From contig CP154954.1 of assembly GCA_039621445.1 (NCBI GenBank), positions 66,112,891-66,176,890 of the forward strand: 64,000 bases of DNA. Reading direction: 5' to 3'. Both the position numbers and the translations under genes were made by a program. This DNA is from Euglena gracilis. Lineage: Eukaryota > Euglenida > Euglenophyceae > Euglenales. The notes beneath the pieces were generated by a model. That model was not told the origin of the DNA. It was given only the letters and a program-made list of their open reading frames with translations, and did not search any database. This document shows, piece after piece, positions 44,906 to 64,000 of the stretch; the stretch's first letter is position 1; every line of letters begins with the position of its first letter.

Positions 44906-45200
44906 ATGCCAGATGACAGAACCCTGCCATTTCCAGCCGGCTCAGACAGCCTCCATTCCTGGCCCAACGAACCCCCTCCCGGCCATCCGCAGCAAGCGGC
45001 ATGCGTGCGCTTCAGCGGCGCGGCTTCTCCCCGCCGCCCCGGCCGACCCCCAAACCGCCGGCCGCTAAGCCGCGGGCCCCGCCACCGGCGAAGCCGGCGG
45101 CGACGGCGGTGCCGCCTCCCCCCGCACCGCCCGCCGCGCCGGTGACGCCGAAGGAGGCCAAGCCGGCGCCGGGGGATAGCGCGGCGCAACGGCCAACAAC
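44906..45200 (+). CDS. Candidate first exon, Pro/Ala-rich
   Basis: An ATG at 44906 opens [20 protein letters not shown] second frame from 45001 is extremely Pro/Ala/Lys-rich ([18 protein letters not shown]). It could be a disordered N-terminal region, but the two frames do not join without a splice. Confidence 0.3.
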
Positions 45201-47818
45201 GCAGGGCTGGGTCTCCTCTGTCGCCTGTTGCAGGCGGCGCGCAACACCCATATGACCTTGGCTCCCACTGGCCACCAAAGCACTGGGGAGAAAACGTGCT
45301 GCTTGGTCCTACAGGCATTCACGATGCTTGAACCTTTGAAACTTTGCTGTGACTTGGAAAGGGGTGGGTTTGCGTATTTCATATTCTCAACAGCAATGCT
45401 TTCCCTACGAACGCTTCTCTGCAAAAAGCAGGGAAAGGAGGGGGAAGCAATGTGCAAGGCAGGATTTGTATCCTAATAAATACAAAGCTTTTAAGCTGCC
45501 CCCCCTCGCACAAGGCGAAGGTTTTTTCAAAAAAAAACACGCTGCAATTTTGAAGGATGGATGCACGTTCTTTGAAGACGTTTGCTGCGTTCTGGCGGGA
45601 AAATGCTTTGAAGAGAAATGCTTACAGTCCCCGAATTGATGTGCCCCAACACACGAAACGTGCCTATTGTGTCACCCGTTGGCAGAAGCCGGCGTCCTCA
45701 TCGTGCCCTTCCATGATATCAGCCGTGCCCGCGATCCTGCCTCCCCTACCCGCCGGCCGCCTCTGGCCATCCCCCCTCCCGCCGGCCAGTGGATGTGGGT
45801 GACGACTTTCCCGAGCGGCCTGGAGGTGCGCAGCCGCGAGTATTTTGCATCCCGCAAGCAGGGGTTGCTCGCCTCCATCTGGTCACGCAGTGCATTCCTG
45901 CACGGATGGCGCTTTTGTGTGCGGATGGAAGCACCCGCTGATCTCTCCACACACATTTCGCGCACTCACTCGCTTCTCAGAATCGGGCTTTCAGTGAAAT
46001 GGGTGTGTGAGTGTACCAGAGAACCCCGGTGCTTTTTTGTTGTTAACGTTGCCACACCTCAGCTGGCACTGTCCTTGCTCTCCCAAAAACAGGAAAGGTG
46101 GCATAGCCACGTTTTCCCCTCTCAAAGAATAAAGCAGGTGCTTTGCAAATCAGTTGGGTCCCCGGGAGACAAATTGCGAGATGCAGCAGAATCCTTGAGC
46201 CCCAACCTGGACCGGAGTTCTGAACCTGCATTGCTCTCCCCGGTGGACAGTGGTGGTAATGCATGCGAACGGGTAATTGACGCCGGCGGCGCGAATTGCC
46301 CAAAAATTTTATTGCAATTTCGCGCCGCCTAAGACTGTTGGGCCAACCCACGCGAGCGACTGCCTGAGCCGGACCAGGCAGAACTGGAAGCGTCATGGCG
46401 GGTCAAGCAGTGGAAGCAGCCCTTCGAGGGCAGTCTTGCAGTCATCGACGACAAGGGGACGCGCCGGCCGTTCACCCCCCACCCAGGGCTGAGCAGGAAT
46501 CCCAGAAGCCGGAGGGGCGGTGGGAGGGGGTCTGACAACTCTGTCCCGTTTTTCTGGGCGCCGATTTTTTAGATCAAAAGATTTCTTCCATGCCAAAGGC
46601 GCCGAAGGAATTCATTTTTTCTATCTTTTTACCCCAATTTAATAATAATGATTTTTTCCAATTTATTTTTTCGAAAAATTTTAATTAATTAATGAATTTT
46701 TGAATCTATTAATCAATTTAACTTTCAATTAATTAATTAATTTTTAATTTTCTTTTAGTGAATTAATTAAATTTTGAATTTTCTTTTAATTGGGGTTTAT
46801 TTGATTTTTCTGACAAACTGCCATAATGGGTGGGGAGGGAGCAACCCCTCCCCCACCCATGTGCTTTCCCGTGCAGCTCTGCCCCCGCCGCACCACCTTC
46901 TTCTCCGTCGTCGGCATGCGGTTTTACGGGGACCACAGCTTTCAGGAGACTGTGCAGGCTGCGGTGCCTGATGGTGCGACTGGTCTGGCTGGCGTGGCAG
47001 CACAATTTGGGACGTCTGCCAGTCACCAACCAACCAGCCAACCAACCTTTCAAACCAATAAATCCAGTTTGGTCTTGGTTTTTGTCGAGGAGGAGGCATC
47101 GGTCATTGGAAGTTTCCGCCTGCGGCTGTGCAATGTGGACAAAGCAAGGTGTGGGAAACTCCTGTCCCACTCTTCCATCTCTTAACCTCCCATTCCCAAT
47201 TTTTGGACTTCACTCTGCATTTCATTTTCCTTTAAATTTCAAAAAAATAAATTTCATTTTTTTTATTTCCTGTGTATCAAGCAACGTGGGGAGCGGCCCC
47301 CAGTTTCGCTTCCCCCAGCTGCCTGCGGCCTGAGTGCGACAAAGTCGCCCTTCAGAAGGACCCGGAGAACAAGCACGACCCAGACCAGGCCCGTCCAACT
47401 GGTGGAAAATTGCCACTCAGCAAACACTGACACCCTCATTGCACCACACAACCATAACTGAACAGTACATTTTTTTGGAAGCAATATATACCTACCTACC
47501 TACCTACCTACCTACCTACCTACCTGCCCACCCACCCACCCACCCACCCACCCACCCCCCTACCTACCTACCCACCCACCCATCCACCCACCCACCCACC
47601 CACCCACCCACCCACCCACCCACCCACCCACCCACCCACCCGCCTACGTACATACATACACACACAGACATACATACATACATCCATCCATCCATCCATC
47701 CATCCATCCATCCATCCATCCATCCATCCATCCATCCATCCATCCATCCATCCATCCATCCATCCATCCATCCATCCATCCATCCATACATACATACATA
47801 CATACATACATACATACA

Positions 47819-47852
<34 letters not shown>

Positions 47853-48860
47853 CATACATACATACATACATACCTCCCCCCCCCAAGCCCAATGAACACC
47901 CTTGCCCAATGAACAGGGGGTGTTCGGACCGTCTAGATTGTCACCATATACTTTTTTTGTGTCGGCAAGGAAATATTCCTTTGTTGCTGTTGTGAGGATG
48001 CCAGTGCTTCTGATTCAGGTCACGGTGTGGATTCCAGTCAGGCTTCCGGATTTGTGGGGGGTCCACCCCCCCCACCCCCTGCATGGTGGGTGGGGGTCGA
48101 CCCCCCCCCACCACCTCTTCCCGTATTTCCGCCATTTTTTTGGACCTGAAAATAAATTTCTGGCGCCTTCCGCGCCGGGTGTTTTTTTTTGACCCATTTT
48201 GGGACCCATGTAGGGGTCCCTCCAAAAACCACCCAAACCCCCTTTTTTTCACACCTTCCAAATATTCAATGTTTTCTCAAATTTTTGATTTTGAGAGATT
48301 TTTGAAGCAAAACATGCCATTGAAAATCCAAAAAAATTCAAAGAGAAAAAATGTCAGTAAAATTTGATTCTGCCAAAGAAAGAAAAAATTTTTCTGGCCA
48401 ACATCCCCGTTTTCCCGAAATCGGTGAAAATGCTGTGGTGGGGGGGGTCGACCCCCCCCCCCGCCTCCCGGGTGGTGGCCTGGGGGGGTCGACCCCCCCA
48501 GGCCTTCCCGTTCTGCCCTGGCGTGCACTGTTTATGCACGTTTCAAGGCAGCACTGAGAAGGTGACAGAATTAGTGAACACCCATGTCCAATGAACGACC
48601 CCCGTTCGGACCGTCTAGATTGTCACCTTAGTGTTCATTGGGCTTGGGGGGGGGAGGTACATACATACATACATACATACATACATACATACATACAGAC
48701 AGACAGACAGACAGACATACATACATACATACATACATACATACATACATACATACATACATACATACATACATACATACATACATACATACATACATAC
48801 ATACATACATACATACATACATACATACATACATACATACATACATACATACATACATAC

Positions 48861-48891
<31 letters not shown>

Positions 48892-48899
48892 TGTATATG

Positions 48900-48943
<44 letters not shown>

Positions 48944-50480
48944 AGTTTCCGATGTCCTTCCTTATATACTCCTATATATAATATATCCCTGAGCTTCCAA
49001 GGGATGTTGGTCGACCTGGACATCCCTGGCAACTTCCCCAACGTCTGCTGAAGTGTGATCGCATACCTTGGTTTGTATGCAAAAGGCTCTGACATGGCAG
49101 ACCCAGGAAACAAATTCCGAGCCGCTCACCCCCCCTTTGTCCCTCCTTCAAATTTTTCCCTTTTGGTGCGAAACTAGATAAAGTAGATTCTTTTTTTCCT
49201 TTCTGGTACGAAATTCCCGGTCAGTGGCCTTTGGGGATGCCGATGCTGCACACCATGCGCACCGTGCCCCACACCGTGCAAGTCGTGCGTCTTCCAGTGA
49301 CCAATTATTTTTTGAAAAATTTGTCACCGGATCATATTCTTAAAGTCACTGGATTGAAAACAGTGAATTAAAAAATACATAATATACATATATATTAGAA
49401 AATATTGATAACAAAATAATTTGATAATAATGAATAATAAATGATACAAATGAGTATAATAAATGAATAATGATAATAATACAACAAAAACAATAATAGT
49501 AATAATAATACAATAAAAAATTAGATCATCTGATAAATTAAAAAAAACACTCAAAAATTGAAAGGCAAAACACAAAAAATGTCTGAAAAATCGAAACACA
49601 AAATTCGTTTTTTGTCGAATTTCATCAAGGGATGCACATGTACAAAGTGTGCACGGCCTGCAAGGTCTGCCACACCGTGTGCTGCACACTATGCGGTGGC
49701 ATCCCCATTCCCGAATCGGTGGTGGGCAGGTGGTCTCTGGTAGGAAGTGCCTGCCCAGAACGCCGTCAAAGTCCTGGTTGGTGACCAGCACGTCGCCTTC
49801 GTGCTGGCGGTAGACTGCCTCACGGTGCGGGCGGTTATCAGCCGGCCGAAGTACCGCATCCGCCTCGTGAAGAAGTACCCGGCGTCGGCCCTCTTCTCCC
49901 TGGAACGTCAGTGATCCTGACCCATCGCACGCATGACACGTATGACACACGTGACATACATGGTCCTTCGCATGGCGGAGAATGGCGGACACGCAGAGGC
50001 AGTATAGGTGGTGGATTCTGTCGGAGGATGGCTCCTCTTTGTTGACATTTGTCGTGGCATGGGGCAAAACTGGAGCGGGGAGGTTGGGCAGACTGTTTAT
50101 CACTATTTCTCATTCACCTTAGTAGGTGCTGACCAGGGATGGAATTGCGGTTCGCATACTTTTATGTTTCACGTTTCCTCCATTTTTGTGTATCTCACAC
50201 ATGTTATGCAATTTGCCGCATTTTTTTGTTCATTTTTCTGTTTATTTGTTTACTTTTGTTTGCATATATTTTTTCCCCATATGGATCTCCTTTCCTCATT
50301 TCGCCTTTACTTATTTCATTTTCCCCACACATTTTCTGCCTTCTCCCTGCATTGTGCCACGCCTTTTTTTTTGGAAGCTGACCAACCTGAAGCTCCCCCC
50401 AGAAGAACAACTTTTGCGGTATCTGAGACCCACTGTACAAGTCAGCGGAGACGTTTGGAGACGTTTTATGAGCTACGTTT
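44906..50480 (+). CDS. HIRAN-domain protein gene
   Basis: Plus-strand exons at about 46335-46540, 46877-46963, 47326-47390 and 49759-49906 join to a HIRAN-like domain: [15 protein letters not shown], then [14 protein letters not shown], then [17 protein letters not shown]. In the HIRAN family the V-G-x-x-F-Y-G strand is followed by the x-L-x-x-(D/E)P-x-N-x-H-D phrase and A-x-x-V, a fold that binds single-stranded 3' DNA ends in fork-remodelling helicases and also occurs alone. No helicase motifs are visible, so this is either a stand-alone HIRAN protein or its enzymatic part lies in unseen exons. Possible earlier exons are a Pro/Ala-rich stretch near 45.0 kb and one at 45.7 kb. The intron 47.4-49.7 kb holds tetranucleotide arrays and a TA-flanked element. 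Exon phases do not all agree, so the boundaries are provisional. Confidence 0.5.
45690..45850 (+). CDS. Candidate exon
   Basis: The plus frame reads [20 protein letters not shown], and later [20 protein letters not shown]. It is GC-rich and protein-like. Its membership in the HIRAN gene rests only on position and strand. Confidence 0.35.
46335..46540 (+). CDS. Exon upstream of HIRAN domain
   Basis: The plus frame has no start codon and reads [20 protein letters not shown], then [20 protein letters not shown]. It is well-formed, charged protein. It ends near GGC|GGTGGG. No family was recognised. Confidence 0.5.
46877..46963 (+). CDS. Exon: HIRAN domain part 1
   Basis: It starts after CCGTGCAG and reads [20 protein letters not shown], then [15 protein letters not shown] is the first strand of HIRAN domains. 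The end is CAG|GCTGCG|GTGCC, so the donor could be GC or GT. Confidence 0.6.
47326..47390 (+). CDS. Exon: HIRAN domain part 2
   Basis: It reads [19 protein letters not shown]. The [11 protein letters not shown] phrase is the conserved HIRAN loop. It is preceded by CCCCCAG and ends CAG before GCCCGT. Confidence 0.6.
47490..47872. repeat. TACC / CCCA / CATC / ATAC tetranucleotide arrays
   Basis: Successive blocks: (TACC)n to 47525, (CCCA)n to 47640, (CATC)n about 47680-47787, (ATAC)n to 47872. The right end is the insertion site of the element at 47873. Confidence 0.95.
47873..48657. mobile_element. TA-flanked element with inverted and direct terminal repeats
   Basis: TA lies at 47871-72 and 48658-59. 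Terminal inverted repeat: C-run then AAGCCCAATGAACAC, with the inverse GTGTTCATTGGGCTT at the right. Each end also has a direct repeat of about 55 bases, including GTTCGGACCGTCTAGATTGT (47922 and 48604). (ATAC)n continues on both sides, so the element sits inside a microsatellite. There is no coding capacity. Inside are GGGGGGTCGACCCCCC palindromes. Confidence 0.75.
48658..48862. repeat. (TACA)n array with CAGA interruption
   Basis: TACA tetranucleotides with a short CAGA block at 48697-48715, continuing the array left of the inserted element. Confidence 0.95.
48904..48940. repeat. (CT)n microsatellite
   Basis: About 18 CT units. Confidence 0.95.
49370..49560. repeat. AAT-rich low-complexity tract
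   Basis: Irregular AATAAT, GATAAT and AATGAATAAT units, with no pairing structure noticed. Confidence 0.8.
49759..49906 (+). CDS. Exon: HIRAN domain part 3
   Basis: After TGCCCAG it reads [20 protein letters not shown], then [20 protein letters not shown] and PASALFSLE, ending at a C|GTCAGTG donor. NAVKVL...HVAFV completes the HIRAN strand order begun at 46.9 kb. Confidence 0.6.
50378..50480 (+). CDS. Candidate exon after HIRAN domain
   Basis: The plus frame reads [20 protein letters not shown], then [16 protein letters not shown]. It begins after a GGAAG acceptor and is protein-like. The phase with the previous exon does not match by simple joining. Confidence 0.4.
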
Positions 50481-51115
50481 TTGCAGCCGATTTCACAAAC
50501 CTCCTTTCCTTCCTCCTTCCTTAAAACATTTGATGGTCAAATCTCCTTTCAAGTCCCTGCAAATTTTATTTGCACTTTTTTAACTGTTCCATGCCATAGC
50601 AAAGGATAATAATCATACGCCCTTTTCAACCAAAATTCTGCAAAATCAAATTATACAAAAAGTTGTACAAAAATGAATTTATTGTACAACTTTCCATTCA
50701 GTTGACGTTTTCTTTGCTTGAACATGTTGCATTTGTACTCCCTAGTGGAAAACCACCTTTCATTTCACGTTACTTTTCGTTCCCGCCCTTTGTCACAGCG
50801 ACCTTTTTGTTGACAAAGCTTGCTCATCGTCACCACCCAAAGCCTTGTGAAGTCGTTTTAAAGGGGAACGAAGAGATACCCAAGGGGCACAAGCAGCCAA
50901 GCTGTCCTGGAAGTGACCCCGCCCTTCAAGCAGTAGGATGACGACCAATTCTGACGGCTGACAACTGAACTTTATTGACAGATCGCTTTGTGGAGGAGCG
51001 AGGTTTGCTTTGGTGGGTGAGCTCATGTGAGGTCTTCAGAGAGGCAGCAATGTTTCGGTTGCCCAAATAACCCTATTCGCAGGTCACCAACCCTGATCGC
51101 CTGGTGTGTCCCTAT

Positions 51116-51446
51116 CAGGGTTTTTTTTTAAGTCGTGGACCCCCGGGGGGGCGGGGGGGAGGGATGGGGGGTCCGGCAGAGCCCCCCCCCCCCCCCCCGA
51201 GGGGGTGCCCCGGGGGGGGGGTCCCTCCGGAGGGGGGTCCCTCCAGAGGGGGGTCCCTCTGGAGGGGAGTGGGATATATTTTTCCGCGCCGAAGGCGCCA
51301 AAATTTTTTGAAAAAGTGCTATTTTCAGCACTTTTCGCGATTTTTCGGCCATTTTTTTTTGTGGGTCCCCCGGGACCCCCCCCGGGGGGCCCAGGGGGTG
51401 GGTGGGTGGGGGGACCCCCTCCCCCCGGTCTTAAATAAAACCCCTG
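51116..51446. mobile_element. 331-bp hAT-like MITE
   Basis: Termini CAGGGTTTTTTTTTAAGTC and GGTCTTAAATAAAACCCCTG. It is flanked by an exact duplication gtccctat (51108-51115 and 51447-51454). The interior has GGGATATATTTTTCCGCGCC, AATTTTTTGAAAAAGTGC and G/C runs. It is the reference copy for the split element at 5.8-6.2 kb. Confidence 0.9.
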
Positions 51447-51462
51447 GTCCCTATCTCCAAAC

Positions 51463-51560
51463 GAGAACCCTGGAGTGTCTCCCGTCGGAGGCAGCGACGG
51501 ACGACTCTCTCCTTGAGGGTGAGTTCACTCTCCCGCTGGGCCAATATGTATCATCCACCC
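51463..51560 (+). CDS. Weak candidate exon
   Basis: The plus frame reads RTLECLPSEAATDDSLLEGE, then FTLPLGQY. It is acidic and protein-like but has no further support. Confidence 0.25.
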
Positions 51561-51974
51561 GTGCCGACCGAACCAGACCCTCGATGCACCTTCCTTTTCC
51601 TCCGTCTGGAATCTGGCTGGCTTGCCCTCGTCCTGTCCCCCCTCCTCTTTCCGTGAAAAGAAAGTCCATCATTCTTCAGATAGAAACAAGGTGCGTGCTT
51701 CAGCATGTTGCCAGCGCCTTGAGTTGCTGGGAATTGGAGGAAAATGACTGCCATATGTGTTTGCACAGCACAACCAAAACCAGTTTTTTGGGAATTGTGT
51801 GGAAACATATCCAGCCACCGAGCAAAAGCATAGGTTGTTGCAACAAAAACGGACTGACAGGGGTGGAAGTGGATTCAGGGGTGCATGTGACACTTCTGGA
51901 TCCCTTCTGGTGTATGTGCCAATCCCCACAACCCTGAAAGCATGCCAAAAAAGAATCAATGCAACCTCCTGCAT

Positions 51975-53199
51975 TATATTTACTTTTACCCTGTTGCTCT
52001 ATTTGAACGGGGGGGGGGGGGACTGGAACAGGAAAAATTGTCGCGGGAAAAATTATGGACGAATTGTCCAGGATTTTCCCCACCTTTTTAGGATCCGTCT
52101 AGGATTTTTCCTGGCCAATTAAAAAATCCAATTTTCTCCAGTGAACACCCAAAAATTTTTTTCGGCGTGGTGGGCGGGGGGGGGTGGGGGGGGGGGTGGG
52201 GGTGTGGGTGCGGGGGGGACCGTTTAGGATCCGTTTAGGTGGGGATGTTGTATTTTGGAAACCTTTGGTATTTTGATTTGAATTTTGATGTATTTCCCTG
52301 GCAACTGGGATCATGATATTTTACTTCCAGAATTTTTACTGGCCATTTTTAAGCAGGCGTCAAGAATTTTCCCGGCATTTTCGTCCAATATTCTTCCTGG
52401 CAGATTTTTTTCCGTCGACAATTGCTCCCAGTCAGATCCCCTTCTGTAGCCAAACTCTCATCGACAATTATTAACCTTCTTTTTTTCTATTTCTGAAATT
52501 TTGTCCAAGGAATTTGTGTGATTTATGCGCCGATGGAGAAGTATTTATTTATTTTATTATTTTCCATGCGCTTAAGCATAGCTGTTGCTAAGAAGGGACA
52601 CCGTTTATTTTGCTGAGAATCAGAAAGGTTGCCATGTGAAGCCCATACCGCCACACTGCCAGTGCTACCCGAAGTGCCCCTTCTAAGGAGCACTTTTGTT
52701 GACCAGTCCGAAAAGGGGGTTCCTTGCACACTGTTCGGTGTTGCAAGAACAGGGAGTTGATTATTGGACATTGGACACAGGCTGTACAGGACGGCCCGTG
52801 GGATTTCTTTTGACAACTTTGCCCAAGGGTTGTTTTTTTGAATCCAATTTTTTTTACGGTCCTCAAAAGCATTTTTAAAGTTTTCAAAAAAATTCCATTT
52901 TCAATGGGCAGTCCAAGGACCTTCCGGGCGTCGAACAGTGCCCAAAACCCAAGAAAAAAGGGCTAAAACCCCATTTTTGTGGATAGACAATGTTCCAGCG
53001 ATGCCAGCAATAGTTTTTTCTTGGAGTTGGATTGCGTTTGCCGAGATTTTTAGACTTCATTTTTGTTTGGTTGGAGAAAGATGTTGCCAGGTTTTTTAAA
53101 GCTATTTTCAGGCATTTCGGTCAAATTTTTTTTTTCTTCGGTTTATTTAGTTTTTTTAAAGTTTTTTAAGGCGCTTCAAAAATAACGCGTGATTGTGCC
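51975..53199. other. No confident gene
   Basis: AT-rich DNA with a G-run block (52175-52215). A minus frame at 52588-52887 is open but has no splice-bounded or family evidence. Confidence 0.4.
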
Positions 53200-53469
53200 C
53201 AGACTTTCGTTTAGTGCACCGCGGAATTTTTTTTTCTGCGCCGCGTGCGCCGCGGCACCGGAAATTTTGTGACCGCGTGCGCCGCGGAAGAGTTCTTTCT
53301 GTGCGCTGCGTGCAAAAAAAAAGCATGTGCCGCAGGACGTCATTGGTGCGCCATGGGTGCGTTGTTGGTGCGCCACGGCAGCATTTCAGTTGCGCCGCGG
53401 GTGTGCCGCGGCAAAGATTTGATCGTGCGCCGCGGCTGACTTCGCCCCGGCGCACTAAATGAAAGTCTG
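53200..53469. mobile_element. hAT-like MITE, GCGCCGCGG family
   Basis: Termini CAGACTTTCGTTTAGTGC and GCACTAAATGAAAGTCTG. It is flanked by an exact duplication attgtgcc (53192-53199 and 53470-53477). It is a short relative of 3357-3928. Confidence 0.9.
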
Positions 53470-53492
53470 ATTGTGCCCCTCCTGACCTGCAG

Positions 53493-53640
53493 TGATGCCT
53501 TTGGGCGATGAGCGCACCCACCTGTGCGCCATCGCCAAAGACAGCAGCGCCTACGGGGCGGCCGAGTCGCCCTCCGGCGTTGTCTCGGACCGGACCGAGG
53601 AGGAGCACCGCCGTCCAAGGAATCGGTTCTGCCGGAGGAA
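53493..53640 (+). CDS. Candidate exon
   Basis: The plus frame reads MPLGDERTHLCAIAKDSSAY, then GAAESPSGVVSDRTEEEHRR. It is GC-rich and begins beside a GCAG. It may be a late exon of the HIRAN gene or of an unseen gene. Confidence 0.35.
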
Positions 53641-54590
53641 TGCAAGCCGCAGCCCTTTTTTGTTTGTTTGTGATCACATCAACGTCACTGAAGTGCCCAA
53701 TCATGTCAACGGGGTCTTTCTTAAGCCGGAGGAGACCCCACCTGTCCAGCCAGCCAGCATTTTTCCCCAGCCAGTGGCTCCCAGCCAGGTTGCAGACACC
53801 CTCCCCCCCCGAAATAATTCCAATAAATAGTTAATATTAATGATGAATAAATAAAGTCCAGTGATATCCAATAAAAACTAATAACCCGGGTGCAGATCAG
53901 GTCCAGCTGTCAGACGGCTCCCCCCACTGAAGAAAAACGAGATAGGCTCTAGACAATTGTACGCTTTGTTCAACGTGTACACTCCAAGACCGGTCCAAGA
54001 GCGGTCCGGACATTGACCGGGGTTGAAAAATCAAAAAAGTAGGAAAACACATTTTCCCCAGTTTTGAGTGGACAGACAAGCCTGGCTTTGCTGGGCAGCC
54101 CCAATTTTCATTGGACTTAACTTAATTATCATTTATTTGAGAACAGGCAAATTGCCCATATCCAGCTGGGTTGGGATTTTTCAGCCAAAACCTGGAGGTG
54201 AAAACCCCAAAACCCCTCAAAAATACCTTTTTTTGCCATTTTTTTTTACCTCTGCTTTCCAACCTTCGGTCATGCGATGGATGCCAGAAATCGTTTCGCT
54301 TCCAATAGCTTGCCTGGTTTTGCCGGTTTTGAGCTTTCTTTCTTTTTTTTTTGCTCGGTTGAAGAAAATTCTGCCAAATTATTGTTTTCGGCATTTTATA
54401 GGTATTTTAAAGCCTTCAAAGCAAGGCCTTTTCTTTTAAGGGTTCTAATGGCACCTTAAAAACAGCCCCCCCCCCTATGAAAAGCTTTCACTTCTGAGAA
54501 CTTGTTAGGGTCCCACCCCAAAGACTCTTGGAGTTTCTCTCCACCGGCCGGTCTGGTCACGGAAGTTGCCATGTCAGGTCACCATGGGCC

Positions 54591-63574
<8,984 letters not shown>

Positions 63575-64000
63575 GTATGGCAGACCTGTGCCTTTCGGTC
63601 TTCCATGTCAACTTTCCATTTGAAAACATTTACCATTACCCTGGACTGGACAGTCTATGTATATGCTCACTTCCCAGCTGCTTTTTTATGTACTGTTGAA
63701 CCTTCAATATCCCGCCTTTCAGTGTCTTGCTTTTGATAGATTACCTTCAGGAGGCAACTTGGCAGACACTCGTCATTCGAATATCCAGCCATTCTGAGGA
63801 AGAACTGTTCCTTTTTTTTGGAAAGGCAGGAGGTTCGTGAAGAAATTTTGGGGTAACATTTGTATTTGGGTACAATTGAGTTGAATTGAAGCTGGTGAGA
63901 GTTTGCAGTGGTCGCCAAAAACAGTTTGATCCCCTCAAAAAGCCCCCCCCCCCCTGCAGGGTGAGCCAGTGGAGAGTTTTCGTCTAGTCGTCCATTTTTT

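Noticed and set aside
47334-47912. Thr/His/Pro- and Tyr/Ile-rich frames near 47.4-47.9 kb
   Set aside because: They come from tetranucleotide arrays. Only the first bases overlap the real HIRAN exon, and in another frame.

Overview
This is nuclear-type DNA from a eukaryote, most likely an alga or another protist. GC-rich exons of about 30-600 bases, with strong G/C at third codon positions, are scattered through long AT- and homopolymer-rich introns bounded by GT..AG (and apparently some GC..AG) splice sites. I see no operons, ribosome binding sites, tRNA, rRNA or CRISPR. A histidine kinase with a receiver domain next to an MFS carrier, a HIRAN protein and swarms of small DNA transposons fits a free-living protist or alga. 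I cannot name the lineage. Exon ends are read by eye and are approximate unless I say that the phases agree.

Layout. 1-8.8 kb, minus strand: scattered exons of a multi-span membrane protein whose reading continues past base 1 into a coiled-coil tail. 9-18 kb: mainly non-coding, with microsatellites, small hAT-like elements and a 0.6 kb stretch with four GAAGCGG hairpins. 18.6-27 kb, minus strand: a hybrid histidine kinase, with a helical dimerisation region, N-box, degenerate ATP-lid region and receiver domain. 27-32.3 kb: a compositionally distinct island. It holds a plus-strand gene that resembles a DDE-type transposase, and about 17 copies of a short GTGCGG-N4-CCGCAC hairpin in its introns and upstream DNA. 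32-44.9 kb: no confident gene, but nested transposons including a 1 kb TA-flanked element built of TAGTCGGCCGACTA palindromes. 45-50.5 kb, plus strand: a HIRAN-domain gene whose large intron holds tetranucleotide arrays and a TA-flanked element. 54.6-63.6 kb, plus strand: an MFS transporter of at least nine exons, with phases that agree at several junctions, running off the right edge. One of its introns holds a 1.2 kb CA/ACAGACGC satellite.

Mobile DNA dominates the window. Seven hAT-like elements have recognisable termini beginning CAG or CATAG and 8-bp target duplications, either exact or with one mismatch. An eighth has a degenerate duplication. One sits inside another, and the empty site is preserved in a third, related copy. 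Two further elements are split, with their two ends pointing the same way and the target duplication present as an inverted rather than a direct repeat. That is the expected footprint of an inversion with one breakpoint inside the element. A second class is flanked by TA and has C/G-run termini.

The most unusual signals are the hairpin clusters (27.16-31.63 kb and 16.35-16.91 kb), which share a GCGG-N4-CCGC core but differ in their outer arms, and the two inverted-duplication hAT footprints.
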